Origin: Methylococcaceae bacterium
GTDB taxonomy: Bacteria > Pseudomonadota > Gammaproteobacteria > Methylococcales > Methylomonadaceae
NCBI GenBank assembly: GCA_947506075.1
Contig: CANNNN010000086.1
Coordinates: 1 to 9,093, forward strand
DNA length: 9,093 bases
Direction of reading: 5' to 3'
The notes beneath the pieces were generated by a model that had not been told where the DNA came from, did no database searches, and saw only the letters and a list, made by a program, of their open reading frames with translations. A program made the translations under genes and the position numbers. Below are positions 1 to 7,236 of this stretch, one piece after another (position 1 is the first letter of the stretch; each line of letters begins with the position of its first letter).

Positions 1-875
1 TAATAGCCGGTATGGTCGCCATAAGGCCCTTCCGGCGCGAATTCACCGGGATAGATAAAGCCTTCCAGCACGATTTCAGAGCTGGCGGGGACTTGCAAGT
101 CGTTAAGCAGCGATTTGGCAACTTCGGTTTTGCTGCCGCGCAATAACCCCGCAAACGCGTATTCGGACAGCGAGTCCGGCACCGGCGTGACCGCAGCCAG
201 TATAGTCGCAGGGTCGGCGCCCAAGGCAACCGAAACAGGAAAAGGTTGTCCGGGGTGGGCTTTTTGGAATTCCATAAAATCCAGCGCCCCGCCCCGGTGC
301 GCAAGCCAGCGCATGATGACCTTGTTTTTGGCGATGACTTGCATACGATAAATGCCGAGATTTTGCCTGTCCTTATTCGGGCCTTTGGTGATGACTAAAG
401 GCCAGGTAATCAGGGGCGCTGCATCTTCCGGCCAGCAGGTCTGGATCGGATAAACGCCCAGATCGATTTCATCGCCTGTTCGCACCAGTTCCTGGCAAGG
501 CGGGGAGCTGATCAGTTTGGGCGCCATATTCAGCACTTGCTTGAATACCGGGAATTTCTCCCAGGCATCTTTAAGACCTTTAGGCGGCTCGGGTTCTTTT
601 AGATAAGCCAGTAACTCGCCGATGCCGCGCAATTCGGTGACTGATTCTGCGCCCATGCCCATCGCGACCCGACGCGGCGTGCCGAACAGGTTGGCCAGCA
701 CCGGAATGTTGGCGCCTTTCGGATTTTCAAACAGCAGCGCGGGACCGCCCTGTTTTAACACACGGTCGCAAATTTCAGTCATTTCCAGATAGGGATCGAC
801 TTCGACGGTAATACGTTTTAGCTCGCCCTGTTTTTCCAGTTGCTTGATAAAGTCGCGCAGATCCTTGTATTTCAT
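1..875 (-). CDS. ubiD: UbiD, 4-hydroxy-3-polyprenylbenzoate decarboxylase (N-terminal 291 codons, cut by window edge)
   Basis: UbiD removes the carboxyl group of 4-hydroxy-3-polyprenylbenzoate in ubiquinone synthesis, using prenylated FMN supplied by UbiX. Translating the minus strand gives a protein starting MKYKDLRDFI. It carries the family landmarks QNLGIYR (residues 171-177; by family knowledge N172 lies at the metal/prFMN site and R177 in the active-site acid-Arg-acid network), WLAHRGGALD (190-199), LEGFIYPGE (270-278) and PEGPYGDHTGY (281-291), which holds acidic active-site residues E282 and D287. E. coli UbiD is 497 residues, so about 59% is present; the remainder lies to the left of the window. 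The ATG at 875-873 overlaps the prlC stop as ATGA, suggesting translational coupling. No frameshift is seen. The family also includes aromatic-acid decarboxylases outside ubiquinone synthesis, but the close match to E. coli UbiD favours the ubiquinone role. Confidence 0.95.
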   Translation of the reverse strand, partial: MKYKDLRDFIKQLEKQGELKRITVEVDPYLEMTEICDRVLKQGGPALLFENPKGANIPVLANLFGTPRRVAMGMGAESVTELRGIGELLAYLKEPEPPKGLKDAWEKFPVFKQVLNMAPKLISSPPCQELVRTGDEIDLGVYPIQTCWPEDAAPLITWPLVITKGPNKDRQNLGIYRMQVIAKNKVIMRWLAHRGGALDFMEFQKAHPGQPFPVSVALGADPATILAAVTPVPDSLSEYAFAGLLRGSKTEVAKSLLNDLQVPASSEIVLEGFIYPGEFAPEGPYGDHTGY

Positions 876-2911
876 GCAGCTATGCCGTTATGTCTGAGCA
901 GTGCGTCGATAGTGGGTTTTCGCCCCCTGAACTTGATAAATAAGTCCATCGCGTTCTGGCTGCCGCCTTTTTCCAGTATGTTGTTTAAAAATGCCCTGCC
1001 GGTAGGCTGATCGAAAATGCCTTTTTCTTCAAACAAGGAAAAAGCGTCGCTGGATAACACTTCCGCCCATTTGTAGCTGTAATAACCTGCGCCATAACCG
1101 CCGGCAAAAATATGCGAAAAGCTGTGCGCAAAACGGTTGAATTTTGGCGGTTTAACGACGGCAACCTGTTCTCTGACCTGCTCCAGAATTTCATAGATGC
1201 GGCCGCCTTGTTTGGTGTCGTAGTCCTTGTGTATCCTGAAATCAAACAGACTGAATTCCAGCTGCCGTACCATGATCATGCCGGCCTGAAAGTTTTTTGC
1301 TGCGAGCATTTTATTAAACAAACTCTCCGGCAATTTCTCGTCGGTTTGATAATGGCCGGAGATCAGCGCCAGCGCTTCTTGTTCCCAGCACCAGTTTTCC
1401 ATGAACTGGCTGGGCAGTTCGACCGCATCCCATTCCACGCCGTTAATGCCGGACACGCCCAGATGATCAACCTGGGTCAGCATATGGTGCAGGCCGTGAC
1501 CAAATTCATGGAACAAAGTGGTCACGTCGTCATGGGTCAATAAGGCGGGCGTATCGCCGGTCGGCGGGGTAAAGTTGCAGGTCAGATAGGCGACCGGGGT
1601 TTGAATCGCATCGCCTGATTTTTTTCGACCCACGCAATCATCCATCCAGGCGCCGCCGCGTTTTTTTTCTCTGGCGTAAAGGTCGAGATAAAATTGGCCG
1701 CGCAATGAACCGGATTGGTCATGAATCTGGAAAAAACGAACATCGGGATGATAACTGTCAAAATCGCTAAGCTCGGCGATTTGCAAGCCGTACAGTTTTT
1801 CTACGATAGCAAATAAGCCGGGCAGGACGCGGGTGACCGGAAAATAGGCTTTAACCTCTTCCTGAGACAGCTGATAAAAATGCAAACGCATTTTTTCCGA
1901 AAAATAAGCCATATCCCAGGATTGCAGGTCATCAAGCTCATGCTGTTGTTTGGCAAAGTCGCGCAGCTCGGCAAGATCCTTGCGCGCAGGGCGATAGGAC
2001 CGGTCGGCCAGATCTTCCAGAAAATGAATGACGTCTTCCGGCTTTTCGGCCATTTTGGTCGCCAGCGACAATTCGGCGTAATTGTTGAATCCTAAAAGCT
2101 GGGCTTTTTCATGGCGCAAGGCCAGAATTTTTTCCATGTTTTCACTGTTGTCCCACTGCCCGGCGTGTGGGCCTAACTCGGAAGCCCGGGTTGCATAGGC
2201 TTCGTAGTGCTCGCGGCGCAATTCGCGATTATCGGCGTAAGTCATGACGGAAATATAGGAAGGAAACTGCAGCGTGATCATCCAGCCGTCTTTATCATGG
2301 CTTTGGGCCGTCTGTTTGGCCTGGGCCAAAGCCGATGCAGGCAATCCGGCCAAATCCTGTTCGTCCCTGAGTACCTTGCTCCAGGCGTTGGTTGCATCGA
2401 GCAGGTTTTCTTCATAGTTGCTGGAGAGAGCAGATAATTCCTGACTGATGTCCTTGTAACGCAGTTTTTTTTCGCTATCCAGGCCGATGCCGGATAGTTT
2501 GAAATCCCTTAACGCATTGCTGATGATTTTTTGCTGGGCGAGGTCCAATGTTGCAAATTCCTCGCTGCCTTCGATAAAACGATAGGCGTTAAACAAGGCT
2601 TCGTTCTGTCCCATTTCCGTCGAGTAGGCGCTGAGCCTGGGCAGGCAGGCATTGTAGGCGTCGCGCAGTTCGTCGCTGTTGACTACGGAGTTTAAATGGC
2701 TAACCGGAGACCAGGCTTTATTCAGCTTATCATCGGCATCTTCCAGCGGTTCGACCAGATTTTTCCAGGTGTAATGTTGAGTAGCGGCAAGATGCTGCGC
2801 TACCGATGCCCGGGCGTCAGACAGTAACTGGTCTATAGCCGGGACTATATGTGCCGGTTTTATTTTTGAAAATGGTGGCAGTGTGGCGTTAGCTAGTAAA
2901 GGATTATTCAT
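872..2911 (-). CDS. prlC: Oligopeptidase A (PrlC), M3A zinc metallopeptidase
   Basis: PrlC is a cytosolic zinc endopeptidase that degrades short peptides, including cleaved signal peptides. The protein is 679 residues, against 680 in E. coli. The zinc site is intact: HEFGH at residues 468-472 gives ligands H468 and H472 and catalytic base E469, and the third ligand is E498 in AVELPSQFMENW. The C-terminal substrate-binding segment HSFSHIFAGGYGAGYYSYKWAE, typical of M3 enzymes, is also present. There is no signal peptide. The ATG follows the stop of the HDOD gene after only 7 bases and has no strong ribosome binding site, so it is probably translated by coupling. Its own stop overlaps the ubiD start (ATGA). 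The close relative Dcp (a dipeptidyl carboxypeptidase) is less likely, because the sequence around the active site (FVEFPSQ in Dcp, AVELPSQFMENW here) fits oligopeptidase A. Confidence 0.96.
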   Translation of the reverse strand: MNNPLLANATLPPFSKIKPAHIVPAIDQLLSDARASVAQHLAATQHYTWKNLVEPLEDADDKLNKAWSPVSHLNSVVNSDELRDAYNACLPRLSAYSTEMGQNEALFNAYRFIEGSEEFATLDLAQQKIISNALRDFKLSGIGLDSEKKLRYKDISQELSALSSNYEENLLDATNAWSKVLRDEQDLAGLPASALAQAKQTAQSHDKDGWMITLQFPSYISVMTYADNRELRREHYEAYATRASELGPHAGQWDNSENMEKILALRHEKAQLLGFNNYAELSLATKMAEKPEDVIHFLEDLADRSYRPARKDLAELRDFAKQQHELDDLQSWDMAYFSEKMRLHFYQLSQEEVKAYFPVTRVLPGLFAIVEKLYGLQIAELSDFDSYHPDVRFFQIHDQSGSLRGQFYLDLYAREKKRGGAWMDDCVGRKKSGDAIQTPVAYLTCNFTPPTGDTPALLTHDDVTTLFHEFGHGLHHMLTQVDHLGVSGINGVEWDAVELPSQFMENWCWEQEALALISGHYQTDEKLPESLFNKMLAAKNFQAGMIMVRQLEFSLFDFRIHKDYDTKQGGRIYEILEQVREQVAVVKPPKFNRFAHSFSHIFAGGYGAGYYSYKWAEVLSSDAFSLFEEKGIFDQPTGRAFLNNILEKGGSQNAMDLFIKFRGRKPTIDALLRHNGIAA

Positions 2912-2918
2912 AGTGGAC

Positions 2919-4274
2919 TCAGGAAAGAAAGTTCATGGCGGCAGCGATGCGATGCTGGGCTTTGTGCAGCACATCCAAAGAAAAGTCAGGGGTTAGTTTG
3001 CTGTTTGTGAGTTTTGTGTAAGCCGGTATCGCGTTTATGTAGGGTATTTCCTTTGCCCGTGAGGTGCCGAAATAACTGTGCAATTTGGCCAGTATGACAA
3101 TATCAACCAGATTCAGCTTATCGCTATCACTTTCGTAGAACCAGTCTTCGGCGTAATTGGGAATGTTGGCCAATTCGGGAGGAAAGCCCAAGGTATGCAG
3201 AGTCAGCGTACCGACCTGAGGACTCAAAAACGGGATAGCCGACTCTAGCACCTCTATATTTGGATATTCATTCGGATGCTGCTCGGCAAAATGCAGTATC
3301 GGTATCGTGCCAATGTCACTGATCAAACCAGCTAATAACGCATCCTCGGGGTTGACCGTACCATTGTCCTGGGCAAGTACAAAGCTTAAGCTGGACAGAT
3401 AGAGGCTGTTTTTCCACAAGGTTTGCATTTTTTCCATCAGTTGCGGATTTTGGCAATGAAATAATTGTTTCATGCTGATGCCCATGACCAGCTTTCTGGT
3501 TTGATTGAGACCCAAGCGGGTGACTGCTGCATGGCAGTTGGTAATCGGAGAGATGGGCGAATAGAGCGGACTGTTGGCAAGTTGGATTAACTTGGCTACG
3601 ATTGCGGCATCGACGCCGATAATTTTAACAGCCTCTTTGATAGTTATATCTTTTTCCATGGCCTCTTTCAGTTTCAACGCAACTTGAGGCAAAGAGGGCA
3701 GGCTTAGTTTATTTTCTCGGTAGGCCGCTGTAAAGCTGGTAAAAAAACGGTCGTCGGCTATTTGTTCGGGTAACGCAATATCAATCAGTTCAACTGCATC
3801 CTGCTGTGCTTGACTTTTTCCTAACCAATGGCCGATAAAATCGCCTGATATAGCCAGAATAGTGACATCTGTTGTAGCGGTTATCGTTGCTCCACATAGC
3901 TTACCGCTATTGAGCGGCAGATTGGTGCCTGAGGACTCTGCTGAAAGGGTGTAATGGTTGTCGCTATCCGGCTGAAGTTCAAGGCTGCCTTCAAGCAGAT
4001 AAAAAACCGAATTGGTTTGCTGGCCTAGCCTGATAATCACTGCGCCTGAGGCATAACTTAGCGTAGTGTGAACCAGTTGCTCGACATAGCTATCGTCCAT
4101 GTCTCGGAGTGGAGCCAGTTTTTTTAGCGTTACCAGTGAGTGCTTTTTAGCTTCGGTATGTATAGGTTCCGAGCAGTCAAACGTATGATTTTGGTGATGA
4201 GGAGAGACGACTGATTTATTTTTCGGAAGAGCTCTATTGGAATGAGGGGAAAATAGCTTAGTAAACCAATTCAT
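2919..4274 (-). CDS. HDOD-domain protein with N-terminal cyclic-nucleotide-binding-like domain
   Basis: The 451-residue soluble protein is likely a signalling or regulatory protein. Residues 1-48 are polar and probably disordered. Residues 50-150 resemble a cNMP-binding beta-barrel (LAPLRDMDDSYVEQL at 53-67, then GAVIIRLGQQTNSVFYLLEGSLEL at 77-100). Residues 188-385 form an HDOD domain (LPSLPQVALKLKEAM at 192-206, IQLANSPLYSP at 230-240, GLISDIG at 316-322). HDOD domains are related to HD phosphohydrolases but often lack their metal ligands. Here the expected His is N289 and the HD pair is S319-D320, so catalysis is unlikely. The phosphate-binding cassette of the cNMP fold (GE...R) is also not recognisable, so nucleotide binding is doubtful. 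A 58-base gap separates it from the RDD gene upstream; prlC follows 7 bases after its stop. No target can be deduced. Confidence 0.88.
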   Translation of the reverse strand: MNWFTKLFSPHSNRALPKNKSVVSPHHQNHTFDCSEPIHTEAKKHSLVTLKKLAPLRDMDDSYVEQLVHTTLSYASGAVIIRLGQQTNSVFYLLEGSLELQPDSDNHYTLSAESSGTNLPLNSGKLCGATITATTDVTILAISGDFIGHWLGKSQAQQDAVELIDIALPEQIADDRFFTSFTAAYRENKLSLPSLPQVALKLKEAMEKDITIKEAVKIIGVDAAIVAKLIQLANSPLYSPISPITNCHAAVTRLGLNQTRKLVMGISMKQLFHCQNPQLMEKMQTLWKNSLYLSSLSFVLAQDNGTVNPEDALLAGLISDIGTIPILHFAEQHPNEYPNIEVLESAIPFLSPQVGTLTLHTLGFPPELANIPNYAEDWFYESDSDKLNLVDIVILAKLHSYFGTSRAKEIPYINAIPAYTKLTNSKLTPDFSLDVLHKAQHRIAAAMNFLS

Positions 4275-4332
4275 GATGACAGCACATGTTGTTGAATTGA
4301 AAGGATGTGACTGGGTGATTTGTAAGTATTGA

Positions 4333-4797
4333 TTATCTGTCGTCAGTGTTAAAAAAAAGTGCTGTTTTGGATAAATGATCGTGCCAACTGCGCTGGTTTT
4401 TATCTATAAGTATCCACAAAAAGCCCAGTCCAAAAAAAGACCAGGAAAGTATGGCGAATATAAAGCGGAGCAAAGCCTGTTTCCAACTGATGGGCTTTCT
4501 ATCCAGAGTCAGCAATTTTATTTTCCAGGCACGCAGGCCCAATGTTTGCCCACCATGAGTCCAAAACCAGGCGTAAAATAAAAAACTGACGAGTAGTAGA
4601 TACAGAGGGAAAAAAAACTGTCGGGCCGTGAAAGCCTGGCCGGCATTTAAAGGCAGAACCAGCGCAGTCGCGACAAAGAAAAGTGCGATCAGCAGCAGCA
4701 GATCGTACAGTATGACTGTTAGACGACGTAATAAACCAGGCCTAGAAACGAAATCATGCCCTGGTTTATTTTGTGTATACTTTGCTGGTCCGACCAA
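4333..4797 (-). CDS. RDD-family integral membrane protein
   Basis: This 154-residue protein has the RDD-family architecture: an Arg/Asp-containing first helix (GLLRRLTVILYD, residues 21-32, with R25 and D32), the conserved THGGQTLGLRAWKIKLL loop (80-96), and a third helix ending in LIDKNQRSWHDHLSKT (130-145). Membrane segments lie at about 26-48, 60-79 and 108-131. RDD proteins are of mostly unknown function; some are linked to ion transport, but nothing here points to a substrate. The frame is open only from the codon after a TAA at 4800-4798. The first usable start is TTG at 4797-4795, no in-frame ATG exists anywhere in the protein, and no clear ribosome binding site precedes it. Translation probably relies on coupling to the 59-codon ORF that ends at that TAA. 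The family call is firm; the start is uncertain. Confidence 0.85.
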   Translation of the reverse strand: MVGPAKYTQNKPGHDFVSRPGLLRRLTVILYDLLLLIALFFVATALVLPLNAGQAFTARQFFFPLYLLLVSFLFYAWFWTHGGQTLGLRAWKIKLLTLDRKPISWKQALLRFIFAILSWSFFGLGFLWILIDKNQRSWHDHLSKTALFFNTDDR

Positions 4798-4977
4798 TTA
4801 AATTTTAAAGATAGCTAATTTTTGGCCAAAATACATGCATATCCCCATCAGCGCACCGAGCATTACCAGAGAAAACAGGAATGGCGGCCTATGAAACAGA
4901 AGAATGAAAAAATCTGTTGCAAAAAGGCTGGTTAACAAAGGTTGGTCAATTAAGCTATTAAGAATCTTTTTGAACAT
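4798..4977 (-). CDS. 59-residue hydrophobic microprotein (putative membrane protein)
   Basis: Minus-strand ATG at 4977-4975, stop TAA at 4800-4798. The product begins MFKKILNSLIDQPLL and ends GQKLAIFKI. After a short basic start it has two hydrophobic stretches, about residues 13-29 and 32-50, separated by a HRPP turn; one or two membrane helices are plausible. A GGA, 7 bases before the ATG, could be a weak ribosome binding site. The gene is not recognised. Support for its being real is that it fills the gap between the divergent promoter region and the RDD gene, has membrane-protein composition like its neighbour, and ends exactly where the RDD frame opens. The stop is in the same frame as the RDD gene, so it may instead be the 5' part of a longer gene broken by a nonsense codon. 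Moderate confidence. Confidence 0.5.
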   Translation of the reverse strand: MFKKILNSLIDQPLLTSLFATDFFILLFHRPPFLFSLVMLGALMGICMYFGQKLAIFKI

Positions 4978-5188
4978 AACAAATTCCAGTCAAGCACGCT
5001 AAGCATTGTGCGAGGGTTTAAAAAATGGTTGTCTGATCATTTATTGAGTGTGTGCAATAGTTAGAATTGCGGTAAAAATCAGAACCGTGATTCTACTCTA
5101 TTCAAAACGTTAATGTAAAAGAAACTTGCCGTGGGTTAGAATCCATTAGCAATGCTATAATCAAAACAATTAGAAAAATAAACAAGGT
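4978..5188. other. Divergent intergenic region between the minus-strand block and pcnB
   Basis: This AT-rich 211-base stretch separates two blocks transcribed away from each other and must hold both promoters. On the plus side there is a clear extended -10 element for pcnB (annotated separately). On the minus side I see only weak candidates, such as TTGAAT near 5105-5100 spaced 16 bases from TCTGAT, which I do not call. A short dyad, AATCA-gaaccg-TGATT, lies at 5077-5092; it is too short to name as an operator. No RNA gene is evident. Confidence 0.6.
5153..5161 (+). promoter_or_regulatory. Extended -10 promoter element for pcnB
   Basis: TGCTATAAT is a perfect TGn plus TATAAT extended -10 for the housekeeping sigma factor. 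No good -35 lies at 16-18 bases; the nearest look-alike, TTGCCG at 5126-5131, is 24 bases away, and extended -10 promoters can work without one. Transcription would start near 5168, giving a leader of about 20 bases before the pcnB start. It probably drives pcnB and folK and may run on into panBC. Confidence 0.7.
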
Positions 5189-6586
5189 GTGAAGACTATT
5201 TTAAACTTCCTAAAAAAAATTATTAAGCCCGTACTGAGCAGGGGCCAGGTGTCGGTTCAAAATGAAGCTGGACCTGCTACAGCACATGTCAAAATATATA
5301 CACGGGCAGAACATAATATTTCACGCGCCCAGATCAGCGAGAATGCACTGAAGGTCTTGTATCGCCTGCAAAAAGAGGGTTACGAGGCTTATTTGGTCGG
5401 CGGCTGCGTGCGTGATTTGTTGTTGGGGCGGGAGCCCAAGGATTTTGATGTAGTCACCAACGCCGATCCGGATCAGGTCAGGAAAGTATTCCGTAATTGC
5501 CGATTAATCGGACGCCGGTTTCGGCTGGCGCATGTATGTTTTGGTCGGGATATTATTGAAGTTGCGACTTTCCGTGGTGCCGGCGAAGAACAAAACGATA
5601 AGCAGGTGCTCAACAAGGAAGGACGGCTGTTGCGGGATAACGTTTACGGTACGATTGAAGAAGATGTCTGGCGCAGGGATTTTACCGTCAATGCGCTTTA
5701 TTACAATATCAAGGATTTTTCGGTAGTGGATTTTGTTGGCGGCATGGCTGATCACAAGACGGGGACGCTCAGGCTGATAGGTGACCCCGACATGCGTTTT
5801 CGTGAAGACCCGGTGCGTATGTTGAGGGCGGTGCGCTTTGCCGTTAAACTTGGTTTCAAGCTGGATGAGGCTTGCGAGAAAGCCATTCACAATGATGCTC
5901 AGTTGCTGGCCAGCATACCGTCAGCCAGGCTTTATGATGAAGCATTAAAATTGTTTTTATCCGGCTATGCGCTGCAAACCTTTGAAATTCTGAGGCATTA
6001 TGGTCTTTTTCAAGTATTGTTTCCGGCCACGGAGAACAGTTTGGCGATTGAAGAAGACGGTTTTCCCCGATTGTTGTTGATTAAAGCGCTGGAAAATTCG
6101 GATAACAGGATAGCCGAGGGTAAAACGATTACGGCTTATTTTTTATTGGCGGCCTTTTTGTGGGAACCAGTGCGGCTGTTGGCTAACAAGAAAATGAAGC
6201 AAGGCGAGATTGAGTTTGTTGCCTATCAGGATGCTGCAAGCGAGATTATTGCCAGTCAGATTAGAAGTACGGCCCTGCCTCGCCATATCAGCATGGCGAT
6301 GCGTGAAGTTTGGAGTTTACAGCCCAAGTTTAATGCGCGTATCGGCTCTAAACCCAGTCGTCTGATAGGCCATCCCCGTTTTAGAGCCGGTTATGACTTT
6401 TTATTATTGCGCTCCGAGACCGGGGGCGGCGATCCTGAGTTAGCCGAGTGGTGGACAAAGTATCAGCATGCCAGTGAAAATGAACAAAGAAAAATGACCC
6501 AGCCTCCTCGCAATCCTCAAAATGGTAAATCTGGACGCAAAAGAAGCTATCAGCGAAAAGCTACTGCGCCCAATCCAGAAGTATAA
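5189..6586 (+). CDS. pcnB: Poly(A) polymerase I (PcnB)
   Basis: PcnB adds 3' poly(A) tails to RNA with ATP, which promotes degradation by exonucleases. The 465 residues match the E. coli length. The nucleotidyltransferase core shows YLVGGCVRDLLLG (68-80) and KDFDVVTNADP (84-94), with the catalytic pair D85 and D87. It continues with LIGRRFRLAHV (106-116), WRRDFTVNALYY (161-172) and REDPVRMLRAVRFA (205-218), the last two typical of class II CCA/poly(A) enzymes. LIGRRFRLAHV and the basic C-terminal tail (about 440-465, rich in K/R/N/Q) favour poly(A) polymerase over CCA-adding enzyme. An in-frame TAG at 5171 leaves GTG 5189 as the most upstream usual start, but AAGG lies only 1 base before it. 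ATT at 5198 or GTG at 5249 are alternatives. The TAA directly abuts the folK ATG. Confidence 0.95.
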   Translation: MKTILNFLKKIIKPVLSRGQVSVQNEAGPATAHVKIYTRAEHNISRAQISENALKVLYRLQKEGYEAYLVGGCVRDLLLGREPKDFDVVTNADPDQVRKVFRNCRLIGRRFRLAHVCFGRDIIEVATFRGAGEEQNDKQVLNKEGRLLRDNVYGTIEEDVWRRDFTVNALYYNIKDFSVVDFVGGMADHKTGTLRLIGDPDMRFREDPVRMLRAVRFAVKLGFKLDEACEKAIHNDAQLLASIPSARLYDEALKLFLSGYALQTFEILRHYGLFQVLFPATENSLAIEEDGFPRLLLIKALENSDNRIAEGKTITAYFLLAAFLWEPVRLLANKKMKQGEIEFVAYQDAASEIIASQIRSTALPRHISMAMREVWSLQPKFNARIGSKPSRLIGHPRFRAGYDFLLLRSETGGGDPELAEWWTKYQHASENEQRKMTQPPRNPQNGKSGRKRSYQRKATAPNPEV

Positions 6587-7099
6587 ATGATGCAAAATTC
6601 AACTAGCGGCCGGATATCGGCTTATATCGGCTTGGGTAGTAATCTTGCAAACCCTGTCGAGCAGATAAAGTCCGCGCGCGGGGCAATAACGCAAATACCC
6701 GGCCTACAGGAGTTGGCATTTTCCAGTTTATATCATAGTGCGCCTATGGGGCCTCAGGATCAGCCTGATTACGTGAATGCGGTGATGGGTATCGCAACCG
6801 ATTTGCCGCCGATAGAGTTGCTGCGTTGTCTGCAACAGATCGAAAACGAGCAAGGAAGGGTCAGAAAAGATCAACGCTGGGGCGCAAGAACCCTGGATCT
6901 GGATGTGTTGCTCTATGGTGACCAGATTATCGACTTAGCTGATCTAATTGTCCCGCACATGGGACTGGCGGATCGTGCTTTTGTCCTGTATCCATTGTTT
7001 GAGATCGCTCCGCATATACAAGTGCCCGGGAAAGGCACTATTGCCGATCTGCTGGCGAAGTGTCCGAGGAATGGTCTGACAATACTAGAACACGAATGA
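6587..7099 (+). CDS. folK: FolK, 6-hydroxymethyl-7,8-dihydropterin pyrophosphokinase
   Basis: FolK transfers pyrophosphate from ATP to 6-hydroxymethyl-7,8-dihydropterin, the step before dihydropteroate synthase in folate synthesis; it is cytosolic. The 170 residues show AYIGLGSNLANP at 12-23 (pterin/ATP-binding start), YHSAPMGPQDQPDYVNAV at 49-66, and the family signature RWGARTLDLDVLLYG at 97-111, with Mg-binding D104 and D106. IVPHMGLADRAFVLYPLFEIAP (121-142) is the usual C-terminal motif. The first ATG follows the pcnB stop with no gap, and a second ATG comes at once (6590); either may be used, and translation is likely coupled to pcnB. E. coli has the same pcnB-folK order. Confidence 0.96.
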   Translation: MMQNSTSGRISAYIGLGSNLANPVEQIKSARGAITQIPGLQELAFSSLYHSAPMGPQDQPDYVNAVMGIATDLPPIELLRCLQQIENEQGRVRKDQRWGARTLDLDVLLYGDQIIDLADLIVPHMGLADRAFVLYPLFEIAPHIQVPGKGTIADLLAKCPRNGLTILEHE

Positions 7100-7126
7100 C
7101 GCTTATCAGGCGGGTTTAAATGGATT

Positions 7127-7175
7127 TTAAAATGAATATTTTTCATGCCAGCCCGGTGAAAAATATTCATTTTAA
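7127..7175. repeat. Perfect 19-bp inverted repeat (hairpin) between folK and panB
   Basis: The left arm TTAAAATGAATATTTTTCA (7127-7145) and the right arm at 7157-7175 are exact reverse complements around an 11-base loop, TGCCAGCCCGG. The arms are almost all A/T. RNA from either strand could fold into a long stem, but there is no GC-rich stem or following T-run, so it is not a standard intrinsic terminator. It sits 28 bases after folK and 61 bases before panB. It could be a transcript-end or stabilising hairpin, an operator dyad, or a copy of a small dispersed repeat. Confidence 0.85.
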
Positions 7176-7236
7176 GGGTATGGCAGCCAAAGTCCACGTC
7201 GTCCGTGCGCTATCTTCTAACTGATTTAGTTTAAAA

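Noticed and set aside
115..351. Plus-strand ORF of 78 codons
   Set aside because: It lies opposite ubiD, which has clear family motifs over the same bases; composition is typical of an antisense shadow.
1112..1543. Plus-strand ORF of 143 codons, and other ORFs opposite or out of frame within prlC (985-1245, 1880-2095, 2207-2437)
   Set aside because: All lie inside the prlC reading frame, which is intact and fully explained by M3 peptidase homology.
4375..4581. Plus-strand ORF of 68 codons
   Set aside because: Antisense to the RDD gene across its conserved motifs; no recognisable family.
5126..5131. TTGCCG as the -35 of the pcnB promoter
   Set aside because: It is 24 bases from the TATAAT, too far for a normal spacer; the TGn extension makes a -35 unnecessary.
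5504..5890. Minus-strand ORF of 128 codons, and plus-strand ORF 5532-5726
   Set aside because: Both overlap the conserved catalytic core of pcnB in other frames.
7127..7175. Intrinsic terminator after folK, or ArgR boxes
   Set aside because: The stem is nearly all A/T and no T-run follows. The inner dyads are 13 bases rather than the 14-base TGAATWWWWATTCA core, and no arginine gene is nearby.
6913..7197. Minus-strand ORF of 94 codons
   Set aside because: It is antisense to the conserved 3' part of folK and its start region is the folK-panB hairpin.
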